Source of the DNA: Flavobacteriales bacterium UBA5692
GTDB taxonomy: Bacteria > Bacteroidota > Bacteroidia > Flavobacteriales_D > Sanyastnellaceae
Length of the DNA stretch: 20,920 nt
Reading direction: 5' to 3'
Assembly: GCA_002420235.1 (NCBI GenBank)
Contig: DIHQ01000089.1
Coordinates: 18,210 to 39,129, forward strand
In this document: positions 1 to 7,245 of the stretch, piece by piece
How positions within the stretch are numbered: position 1 is the first letter of the stretch
How the letters are laid out: each line of letters starts with the position of its first letter
Made by a program: the position numbers and the translations under genes
Notes under the pieces: generated by a model
Database searches by the model: none
What the model saw: the letters and a program-made list of their open reading frames with translations, nothing else
What the model was told of the DNA's origin: nothing

Positions 1-26
1 CCTTGCAGGTTGGCCCGCTTTTTTAT
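1..26. terminator. Possible half of a bidirectional terminator at the left edge
   Basis: The plus strand shows GGCCCGC (12-18) followed by six T (19-24). On the minus strand this reads as an A-run, GCGGGCC, and then the edge of the window, just after the stop codon of the epimerase gene. This is what one arm of a GC-rich terminator between converging genes would look like. The matching arm lies outside the window, so the hairpin cannot be confirmed. Confidence 0.3.
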
Positions 27-931
27 ATCAAGTCGGATAAGGCGGCGTCGACGTTTGTGAATTGGAAGGCAAAGCCAGCCTTCGTGATTCGCTCGGATGT
101 CACCCGTTGGGAGGACAATACGACGGAGGACATTTCGCCGTAGGCAAGTTGTAGGGCAAAGGCTGGAACACGAGGAGCCCAGAACGGCCGTTGGCACGCT
201 TCTGCAATTGCTTGGCTAAGAGCCTGGTTGCTTACAGGCTGTGGAGCTACCACATTGTAGGCCCCTGAAGCATCTGGTTCATTAAGCGCCCACTCAAAGG
301 CACGTTGAACATCAGTTTCGTGAACCCAGGATTGCCATTGTCGGCCACTGCCTACGGCAGAACCTAGCCCCATTTTGAAAACAGGTAGTAATTTACCTAG
401 CATGCCGCCGTTCGGAGATAACACCAAGCCTATTCTTAAGTGTGCTGTGCGTAATCCGAGTGTATTCAGTTCTGCCACGCCAGCTTCCCAAGCGCGCACA
501 ACGTCTGCCAAGAATCCTTTAGCTCCTTCGCTTTTTTCGTTGAGCCATGATGATCCTGTAGGATATATCCCAATAGCGCTCGCACTTATGCATGAACTTG
601 GGCGATCGCCTTCCGGTAATGAAGTAACGGCGTCTCGTAGCAATGTTGTCGTTTGAACACGGCTATTTAGGATTGATGCTTTCGCTCGGTCCGTCCAACG
701 TTGGGCGACAGGTGCACCAGCTAGGTGAATAATCGCTTTTACACCTGAGAATGCATTCGAATCGATTTCCATAGCATTCGGATTCCACTTAAAATACTCA
801 AGCAGGGGGCTCTTACTGACTTTTGGTTTTCGCGTGAGCACCTTCACTGGCTGATTCTGCTCCAATAAAGAATTGACGATTGCATCACCAATCAATCCAG
901 TACCGCCCGTAATAAGAATGGATTTCTGCAT
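23..931 (-). CDS. TIGR01777 family epimerase / SDR-fold NAD(P)-binding protein (YfcH-like)
   Basis: The 302-residue protein starts at MQKSILITGG, with a Rossmann dinucleotide-binding motif TGGTGLIG at residues 8-15. It then carries the segment SASAIGIYPTG, which holds the SDR-type active-site region. The last roughly 50 residues (RPFWAPRVPAFALQLAYGE onward, with a GFAFQF motif) match the DUF1731 C-terminal domain that defines this family. Substrate and reaction are not established for most members, so only a sugar-nucleotide-epimerase-like oxidoreductase role is inferred. An upstream in-frame ATG at 1030 would add 33 residues, but that extension has no family resemblance and overlaps the divergent gene starting at 1016. 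I therefore chose 931, which gives the usual family length of about 300. The 84-bp gap to the divergent neighbour should hold promoters for both genes. Confidence 0.9.
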   Translation of the reverse strand: MQKSILITGGTGLIGDAIVNSLLEQNQPVKVLTRKPKVSKSPLLEYFKWNPNAMEIDSNAFSGVKAIIHLAGAPVAQRWTDRAKASILNSRVQTTTLLRDAVTSLPEGDRPSSCISASAIGIYPTGSSWLNEKSEGAKGFLADVVRAWEAGVAELNTLGLRTAHLRIGLVLSPNGGMLGKLLPVFKMGLGSAVGSGRQWQSWVHETDVQRAFEWALNEPDASGAYNVVAPQPVSNQALSQAIAEACQRPFWAPRVPAFALQLAYGEMSSVVLSSQRVTSERITKAGFAFQFTNVDAALSDLI

Positions 932-1015
932 GGGTTTCAAACAACTTGAGGTAGCTTTTTGTTGTACTTTGAGATAATAACTAATTACGGCATGAATAGC
1001 ATTTTTATCTGAATC

Positions 1016-2857
1016 ATGAACGTCCTGCAAAAGGCCTCAATAGCCCTTATAATCTCAACAATATTTTCACTCGCTGCAGTCATAGCATCTAGTCAAACGC
1101 TTTGTGAGGGAGGTTTTGCTGGTGAATTCCCATGTAATCGTATGACCTTATTATCTTCAATGAGTAACGCCGATCTCAATGGTACCGGTGCGAATGATGT
1201 TTGGGGTTGGACTGATCCTTTGACAGGTGTAGAATATGCATTAGTTGGAGAGCGTCAAGGACTTGCCATTGTTGATTTGAGTGATCCAACATTACCCTTC
1301 TTGGCAGCCTTCATGCCAACGCAGACGTCGTCGAGTACTTGGCGGGATATGAAGGTCTACGCCGATCACGTTTATGTCGTCTCTGAGGCCAGCGGGCATG
1401 GGTTGCAAGTATTGGACTTGAATCAGTTGCGGGACTTAACGATTTTCCCCACGACCTTGGACCCTACCACGTGGCTCGGAACATTTTCAGATGCGCACAA
1501 TGTGATCATCGACCAAGCATCAGAATTGCTCTATGCAGTTGGCACAAATCTAGTCGGTGGTGGTATCGTAGCATTCGATTTGTCAAATCCAACGTCACCT
1601 GTGCTTGTGGGGGACTATGGCGAAGCCGGATACACACACGATGCGCAAGGGGTGGTTTATAAAGGACCGCACACAGACTTTTTTGGAAAGTCCATCGTTT
1701 TTGCAGCCAACGCTAACAAGCTTGCCATCCTCGACACCACTGATCCTAGTGATATTGGAACAGTGAGCATTACCAATTATGATTACTCATACACCCACCA
1801 GTGCTGGTTGACGGAGGATCATAAATACTTACTGCTCGGAGATGAACTTGATGAGCTGAATCAAGGCATCAATACGCGAACATTGATTTTTGATGTTCAA
1901 GATCTAACGAATCCGATTCTCATTGGTGAGCATTTTTCAGAACTAGCGGCTATTGACCACAATCAATACGTTATCGGCAACTTACTTTTTCAGGCCAATT
2001 ACAGTGCAGGCTTGCGCATGCTGTCGTTGACCAATATTGCTGAAGGCGAATTGGCTGAAATCGGGTATTTCGACGTAGATCCAATGAGCAATGCTGCTCA
2101 GTCTTCCGGGTCTTGGTCAACATATCCGTATTTCGAATCGGGCATTGTCGCGGTAACTTCAATTGAGGGAGGTGTTTTTATCGTTCGACCTCAATTTATT
2201 GATATTGAGGTGGCCAATCCTTGTATTTGCCAAGGAGAGAATTTGGTCGTTTTCGTCGAAGTATTATCTGGTCTATTAGCACCTTTTGAATTGAGCATCC
2301 CAGATTTACCCGCTGGAGCGGAATTGATGGATTTTGAATGGCAAATGGATGGTCCGGGTAGTTTTGTTTGCACGATTGTTGGCTTAACGGAAGAGATGGG
2401 TGACCAATCGTTGACAGTTGAATTGGATTCACCCTTGAACCATGTCAGTGCATCATTCGACTTTTCACTTGCAGCGGGCACGCTGTGGTATGCGGATGTG
2501 GACGGGGACGGCTATGGTGACCATAATGTTACCACTTTGGCGTGTAGCCAACCGGAGGGATATACTTCGGATTCTACGGATTGTAATGATGCAATGGCCT
2601 TGGTTTATCCGGGTGCTCCTGGAACTGAGCAGGGATTGGATAACAATTGCGATGGATTGATTGCAGGCGATGAAGAAGTCGGATGCGCGGGCGATTTTAA
2701 TTCTGACGGAGCCATCTCCGTGGCTGATCTTCTGATCTACCTCGGTGAGTTCGGATGTCAGGAGTACTGCACGGCTGATTTCGATCTGAATGGCTCAGTC
2801 AACATTGCCGATTTGCTAGGGTTTTTATCGATATTCGGTAGCGGATGTCCCAATTAA
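1016..2857 (+). CDS. Secreted choice-of-anchor B family protein with MopE and dockerin-like modules
   Basis: The 613-residue protein begins with a signal peptide (hydrophobic stretch about residues 8-24, then ASSQ). Residues about 45-400 resemble the choice-of-anchor B / LVIVD-repeat family: NDVWGWTDPLTGVEYALVG, GLAIVDLSDPTLP, TWRDMKVYADHVYVVSEASGHG, and a His-containing SYTHQCWLTEDHKYLLLGDE. Residues 494-550 hold a MopE-type putative metal-binding motif: DVDGDGYGD, DCND, YPGA, DNNCDG. Residues 557-613 form two dockerin-like calcium loops. The first uses D560, N562, D564 and D571; the second uses D588, D590, N592 and D599. Each is followed by DLL-x2-L-x2-FG, framed by cysteines 557, 581, 585 and 611. 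The protein ends right after the second loop, with no recognised T9SS sorting domain. It is probably surface-exposed or secreted. Its function is unknown. Confidence 0.85.
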   Translation: MNVLQKASIALIISTIFSLAAVIASSQTLCEGGFAGEFPCNRMTLLSSMSNADLNGTGANDVWGWTDPLTGVEYALVGERQGLAIVDLSDPTLPFLAAFMPTQTSSSTWRDMKVYADHVYVVSEASGHGLQVLDLNQLRDLTIFPTTLDPTTWLGTFSDAHNVIIDQASELLYAVGTNLVGGGIVAFDLSNPTSPVLVGDYGEAGYTHDAQGVVYKGPHTDFFGKSIVFAANANKLAILDTTDPSDIGTVSITNYDYSYTHQCWLTEDHKYLLLGDELDELNQGINTRTLIFDVQDLTNPILIGEHFSELAAIDHNQYVIGNLLFQANYSAGLRMLSLTNIAEGELAEIGYFDVDPMSNAAQSSGSWSTYPYFESGIVAVTSIEGGVFIVRPQFIDIEVANPCICQGENLVVFVEVLSGLLAPFELSIPDLPAGAELMDFEWQMDGPGSFVCTIVGLTEEMGDQSLTVELDSPLNHVSASFDFSLAAGTLWYADVDGDGYGDHNVTTLACSQPEGYTSDSTDCNDAMALVYPGAPGTEQGLDNNCDGLIAGDEEVGCAGDFNSDGAISVADLLIYLGEFGCQEYCTADFDLNGSVNIADLLGFLSIFGSGCPN

Positions 2858-2864
2858 CAACGCC

Positions 2865-4766
2865 CTAAGCTGACTCAGTTTGCTGTTCAACCATGCGGGC
2901 ATAGAGACCTCCGGCTTCGACCAATTCGCTTGGTGTGCCTGATTCGATTACCCGGCCATTATCGAGTACAATCACATGGTCAGCGCCGCGGATGCTGCTG
3001 ATCCGATGTGAGATGATCAGGACTGCGGCTTCATTTCCTCGTTTTCGTATGGATTTAAGGATAACATCTTCCGTTTCGGTATCGACGGCTGAAAGGCAAT
3101 CGTCCAAAATAAGCAAATGGGGTTTTCTCAAGAATGCCCGCGCAATCGAGATTCGCTGTTTTTGCCCTCCACTAAGGTTAATCCCACGTTCACCAAGCAC
3201 GGTATTGTAGCCTCGTTCGAATCTTTCTATGTTGTGGGCCACATGTGCCTCCTCAGCTGCGCCTTTCACCGCCTCCAATTCTGCTTCTTCCCCCGACATT
3301 GCAAATGCAATATTTCCTGCAATAGTATCAGAAAAAAGGAAAACGTCCTGGGGAACGTAACCTGTCAAGCCGCGAAGTGCGTCCAAGTCCCATTCGGTAA
3401 GTGATTTGCCATTCAGCGCGACCTTACCTTGACAAGGGTCTATAATGCGCATAGCCAGCTGGGCGATTGTGGACTTGCCGCTACCTGTACGTCCGGTGAT
3501 GGCAACTATCTGGCCGCGTTTTACAGAGAAACTAATCCCCTGCAACGCTTCTATGCCTGTTTCCGGATAACGATAGCTAACGTTGTCAAATGCCAATTCT
3601 TCCATTGTGACAGGGGCGGAGTTGTTCGCTAAGGGCGATTGGATAAGCGGCGTGACTTCCATGAAATCATTGATTCGTTTCATAGAGGCTTCGGCTTTTT
3701 GCACCAAAGAAGTAACCCAACCTACAGATGCAAAAGGCCAAGTAAGCAGATTTACATAAAAAATGAATTGAAAGATGTGCCCCACTTCCAATTCCCCAGC
3801 GATGACCCGTTGCCCTCCGATGTAGATGGTTAATATGGTGCTTAGACCGACCAGGAGAACGATTATGGGCATGAAGAGCGCTTCCGTCTTTACAAGGTCC
3901 AGTGCACTCATTTTGTAACGATCGGCTTCTTTGGCAAACCGCTTAGTGGCATCGCGTTCCCGTTTGAAGGACTTCAATACCCGTATACCTGCAATGTGTT
4001 GCTGTACGAAGGTACTTAGGCCGCTTTGTTGCCGCTGAACATCCTCACTCTGCCTATTGATGCGAGAACTCACGAAATAAATCCCCACAGACATGAGTGG
4101 TAGGGGAGAGAGTGCATAAAGCGTGAGTTTCCAATCGATGTAAACCATCACGATGACCACCAAAATTATGAGCATGGTCAAATTCAATGTGTACATAATT
4201 GCCGGACCTAGATACATTCGAACCTTACTAACGTCCTCGCTTATGCGGTTCATCAAGTCGCCCGTATCCTGGGCTTTATAAAATGTGGCGTCAAGACGTT
4301 GGTATTGATCAAAAATGGTCCCTTTGAGGTCATACTCGATCCGACGTGACATCACGATGATTGTTTGCCGCGTGAAAAAGAGAAAAACACCTTTGACAAG
4401 ATAGGCCAGTAGAAATAGGCCGGCTTGCCAAAGCGCTAGGCGTTGAATCCACGCAAGCGCATCCTCCTTTCCATTTAATCCGGTTGTCCATGCCTCAGTG
4501 TCCCCACCAAACCAGGCTTGAATCCGCTTTAAGGTAAATGGGAACTCAGGAACTGGTGACTCAGCAAACAACATGGCTTCTGTTTGGCCATCACGAATTG
4601 GGGCTAGGAATGCATCGTCAAATGTTTTCATGGCATTTACGCCTTCTCCGATCAGACTCGGAGCGTAAACAGCGAAAAGGTTAGTCAAGAAAATGAAAAT
4701 CATACCGCCAAGCAGCAGGTGGGGATACTTAGCGATGTAGGGATTCAGTTTCCAGAGTTCACGCAT
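2865..4766 (-). CDS. ABC exporter, fused permease and ATPase (MdlB/MsbA type)
   Basis: This 633-residue half-transporter has an N-terminal six-helix membrane domain (helices near 17-39, 112-132, 186-208, 211-233, 297-318 and 328-350) and a C-terminal nucleotide-binding domain. The ATPase motifs are Walker A GRTGSGKST (425-433), Q-loop Q473, signature LSGGQ (531-535), Walker B LLILDD (551-556) and switch His587. The usual catalytic Glu after Walker B is Asp556, as in MdlA/MdlB-type exporters, so this need not mean inactivity. About 70 mostly polar residues separate helices 1 and 2, longer than in MsbA. The substrate is unknown; lipid, peptide or drug export are the family options. The ATG lies 6 bp after the stop of the TonB receptor gene, so the two are probably co-transcribed. 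It converges on the gene ending at 2857 with a 7-bp gap and no visible terminator. Confidence 0.9.
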   Translation of the reverse strand: MRELWKLNPYIAKYPHLLLGGMIFIFLTNLFAVYAPSLIGEGVNAMKTFDDAFLAPIRDGQTEAMLFAESPVPEFPFTLKRIQAWFGGDTEAWTTGLNGKEDALAWIQRLALWQAGLFLLAYLVKGVFLFFTRQTIIVMSRRIEYDLKGTIFDQYQRLDATFYKAQDTGDLMNRISEDVSKVRMYLGPAIMYTLNLTMLIILVVIVMVYIDWKLTLYALSPLPLMSVGIYFVSSRINRQSEDVQRQQSGLSTFVQQHIAGIRVLKSFKRERDATKRFAKEADRYKMSALDLVKTEALFMPIIVLLVGLSTILTIYIGGQRVIAGELEVGHIFQFIFYVNLLTWPFASVGWVTSLVQKAEASMKRINDFMEVTPLIQSPLANNSAPVTMEELAFDNVSYRYPETGIEALQGISFSVKRGQIVAITGRTGSGKSTIAQLAMRIIDPCQGKVALNGKSLTEWDLDALRGLTGYVPQDVFLFSDTIAGNIAFAMSGEEAELEAVKGAAEEAHVAHNIERFERGYNTVLGERGINLSGGQKQRISIARAFLRKPHLLILDDCLSAVDTETEDVILKSIRKRGNEAAVLIISHRISSIRGADHVIVLDNGRVIESGTPSELVEAGGLYARMVEQQTESA

Positions 4767-4772
4767 GACACA

Positions 4773-5612
4773 TCAAAACTTGAAATTCCAGGTTATTGAT
4801 GGAATAATCGGGAATAAACTCACTTGATTTGCCTGCAAGTCCAATGTTCCCGCACTCAAATTTCCTTCGTTGCTGAAGTAAATGAAATACGGATTCAAGC
4901 GGTTATACAGGTTAAATACGCCAAAAGTCCAACTGGACTTCGTACGACTGTCTCGTCTTTTCCTTGACCTTGCCGGGTCTGGGGTGTAGGTCGCACTGAT
5001 ATCAGCACGGTGGTACGGGGCCATGCGGTAGCCGTTGCGTGCACCATAAATGTCGGTAATTCGACCTTCAAAAATGTAACGTTGAATGGGTAGAGTAAGG
5101 GAGTTTCCTGTGGCATAAACGAATGCTCCGCCGAACCGCCAAGCCTTGGATAGGCTAAAATCCAATACCACACTTAAGTCATGTCTTCGGTCATATTTGG
5201 CTGGAAAAATCAGTCCAGAATTTAGGTCGTCGAATTGACGTTCGGTTTTGCTCCAAGTGTACCCAATCCAACCGGTTAGTCGACCTTGGCGCTTTTTCAC
5301 GAATGTTTCTAGGCCATACGACCATCCTTCGCCGAATACAAGGTTGTTATCCACATTATTGCCAATGTTGTCTTCGGGGTTGGTGTTTTCCGCGTAAGCC
5401 ACGAGATTTTCCAACTCCTTCCAGTAGCCCTCGACGGAGGCTTCCCAATTTTCTTCGTTACCCAAGGTCTTGAAATAGCCCAAGCTGAGTTGACGACCCC
5501 ATTGAGGATCAACACGGTCGGAGCTAGGAATCCAGATATCTCCAGGTAATGAACTTGTTCCCAAGGACGTCAGATGGATGTACTGATAATTTTCGCTGTA
5601 ACCTGCCTTCAC
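4773..5612 (-). CDS. TonB-dependent receptor, C-terminal barrel fragment
   Basis: These 279 codons continue the receptor barrel after the in-frame TGA. The only start-like codon near the break is GTG at 5612, three codons after the stop (TGA TCG AGC GTG), which is the codon for a normal internal Val. There is no signal peptide, so an independently translated product could not reach the outer membrane. Barrel features include alternating strands, the segment NLYNRLNPYFIYFSN and a terminal NFKF with C-terminal Phe, all typical of an intact receptor end. The stop is TGA, which shows that TGA also acts as a normal stop in this gene's own context. Confidence 0.7.
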   Translation of the reverse strand: MKAGYSENYQYIHLTSLGTSSLPGDIWIPSSDRVDPQWGRQLSLGYFKTLGNEENWEASVEGYWKELENLVAYAENTNPEDNIGNNVDNNLVFGEGWSYGLETFVKKRQGRLTGWIGYTWSKTERQFDDLNSGLIFPAKYDRRHDLSVVLDFSLSKAWRFGGAFVYATGNSLTLPIQRYIFEGRITDIYGARNGYRMAPYHRADISATYTPDPARSRKRRDSRTKSSWTFGVFNLYNRLNPYFIYFSNEGNLSAGTLDLQANQVSLFPIIPSITWNFKF

Positions 5613-5618
5613 GCTCGA

Positions 5619-7157
5619 TCAAGGTCCGGTGGTCACCCGCAGGGCGAGGCGAGGTTCCCATCCATTGTAAAACTTCACCAATTCCCCTGGTGCGTAAACC
5701 GTCGCTGGTTGTGTCGCGGCGCCAAGGGTCGTAAGGGGGTACCGCGTGAATGGTCCTACATGCCAAAATCCACTCCAGCGTATGCCTGCATGCAGACGAA
5801 TTACTTCGGTTACGTCGAAGTCATCTTGAAGGTAAATGCCCGCTTCGTGACTGAAGGTCTGCTCCGACGTTCCGGTATCGAACTGAGTATCTCCACTCCG
5901 CGCGGAGAAGTCGGTTGGTACAAAATCGTGGTGGATGTAATCGATACCTCCTTTGATGACGTGGCGAGGATTTGGGTAAAAGCTCCACTCAGTGCGCCCG
6001 GTGAGGTCTTTGATGCCGCTTTCAAAACCAAATTCGAATTCATCTTGGCCAGCAAGGAAGCTGAACGTATACTCGGAATATGTGGCTCCGACATTGAGAA
6101 ACATACGATCATTTAAAATCCGGTTCCAGCGAAGCGACCCCATTCGGTTGCCCCACGGGATGGACGTTCGAAAACCAGCTTCGGCACTATTAAAGTTGAA
6201 AACATCTCTTCCAAAATAACTTGAAAAAAATAATTGATCCCTCCCGCTGAGGCGATAGTTGATTTTGGCATTGAAATCATAGAAGTAATACCCCGTGCCC
6301 TCAAAAGCGGAGCCTGCGGTGAATGGGCGAGTCAGTACGTCGAGGTATGTTCTCCGCCCAGATAAGATCAAACTACATGTATCCTTGATGACTGGACCTT
6401 CCACAGTTAGTCGAGAGCTTATGAGGCCCAAGCCACCGGTGGCCTTCCATTTCTTGGCATTGCCTTCATTTAGGCTAATGTTAAGCACTGAACTCACGCG
6501 TTCGCCATATTCTGCAGGCATCGAACCTTTAATGAGTTCAATGTTCCTAATGGCGTCGGCATTAAACACACTGAAGAAGCCGAACAGATGTGAGGCGTTA
6601 TACACCGTGGCGTCGTCGAGCAGGATGAGATTTTGGTCAGGGCCGCCTCCGCGAACATAAAATCCACTGTTACCGTCGCCGGCGCTGGAGACTCCGGGGA
6701 GGAATTGGAGGACCTTTAGAACGTCCACCTCACCAAGTAGGGCGGGCAGGGCTTTGATCTGATCCACCTCAACAGATGCGCGGCCAACATCAGTGCTCGA
6801 GGTGTGGCTTTGACGTTCACTGATAACCTTGGCTTCTTCGAACGCAATCACTGCTGGTTCGAGGCCCATGTTGTAAACCGACTGTCCTGCTTTCAATAAA
6901 ATTTGACTTGTTTTGTACCCAATGAAGCTGACTGCGACGGTCTTAATATCCTCTGCAAGCTTCAAACTGTAGAAACCATACATATTGGTTGAAGTACCTT
7001 GATTGTTATTGCCCGGAACTATGCTAGCTCCGAGAATTTGTTCCCCGCTTGATGCGTCTGTCACCGTCCCGCTAATGATTCTCTGCGCTTGGGCAGTGAG
7101 TAAACTATTACAAAAGAATAACCAGATCAAGATGAGAATTCGGAAGGGTAGTTTCAT
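5619..7157 (-). CDS. TonB-dependent receptor, N-terminal part (signal peptide, regulatory domain, plug, partial barrel)
   Basis: This is what is made if the TGA at 5619-5621 acts as a stop: 512 residues ending in RVTTGP. It keeps the signal peptide MKLPFRILILIWLFFCNSLL, the beta-sandwich regulatory domain and the entire plug, but only about half of the barrel strands. It lacks the terminal aromatic residue used for outer-membrane insertion by the Bam machinery, so on its own it should not fold into a working receptor. The start ATG at 7157 gives a clean signal peptide and lies 88 bp from the divergent solute-binding protein gene at 7246. Confidence 0.8.
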   Translation of the reverse strand: MKLPFRILILIWLFFCNSLLTAQAQRIISGTVTDASSGEQILGASIVPGNNNQGTSTNMYGFYSLKLAEDIKTVAVSFIGYKTSQILLKAGQSVYNMGLEPAVIAFEEAKVISERQSHTSSTDVGRASVEVDQIKALPALLGEVDVLKVLQFLPGVSSAGDGNSGFYVRGGGPDQNLILLDDATVYNASHLFGFFSVFNADAIRNIELIKGSMPAEYGERVSSVLNISLNEGNAKKWKATGGLGLISSRLTVEGPVIKDTCSLILSGRRTYLDVLTRPFTAGSAFEGTGYYFYDFNAKINYRLSGRDQLFFSSYFGRDVFNFNSAEAGFRTSIPWGNRMGSLRWNRILNDRMFLNVGATYSEYTFSFLAGQDEFEFGFESGIKDLTGRTEWSFYPNPRHVIKGGIDYIHHDFVPTDFSARSGDTQFDTGTSEQTFSHEAGIYLQDDFDVTEVIRLHAGIRWSGFWHVGPFTRYPLTTLGAATQPATVYAPGELVKFYNGWEPRLALRVTTGP

Positions 7158-7245
7158 GCTGATTTGAAATGTATAAAGCCCTTAAAAGTCTTCACCAGTC
7201 TAACAACTAGTTTTAGCATTTGTTGGACACTACCTTGTGCTACGG

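Larger units (their letters stand above)
4773..7157 (-). pseudogene. TonB-dependent receptor interrupted by one in-frame TGA
   Basis: Read through a single TGA at 5619-5621, the frame encodes one complete receptor of about 793 residues. It has a signal peptide (1-25), a carboxypeptidase-like regulatory domain (about 27-105, GTVTDASSGEQILGASI and the GFYSLKL segment), and a plug domain (about 125-235, with LKVLQFLPGV, GFYVRGGGPDQNLILLDD and IKGSMPAEYGER). A long outer-membrane barrel follows, ending in a C-terminal Phe. Both halves are in the same frame and the conserved pattern continues directly across the stop (PRLALRV before; YSENYQYIHLTSLGTSSLP and IPSSD after). No insertion or deletion is needed. 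The lesion is therefore a nonsense change or a base-call error, not a frameshift. A CGA to TGA transition is the simplest route. Receptors of this subfamily usually import large or scarce substrates across the outer membrane; the ligand is unknown. Confidence 0.8.

Noticed and set aside
3098..3101. Asp instead of Glu after the exporter's Walker B as a sign of a dead ATPase
   Set aside because: This variation is common in MdlA/MdlB-type exporters and all other ATPase motifs are intact.
5619..5621. TGA recoded as an amino acid (selenocysteine or code change)
   Set aside because: Many genes here end naturally in TGA, including this receptor itself. Receptors have no selenocysteine at this place, and I see no convincing selenocysteine-insertion hairpin directly downstream.
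5524..5766. Frameshift explanation for the split TonB receptor, using another open minus-strand frame across the break
   Set aside because: The two receptor halves are already in the same frame, separated by one TGA. The alternative frame gives no receptor-like sequence.
5574..6116. 180-codon plus-strand open frame
   Set aside because: It lies antisense to the receptor gene, has no recognisable domain or signal, and is explained as a shadow of the real coding frame.
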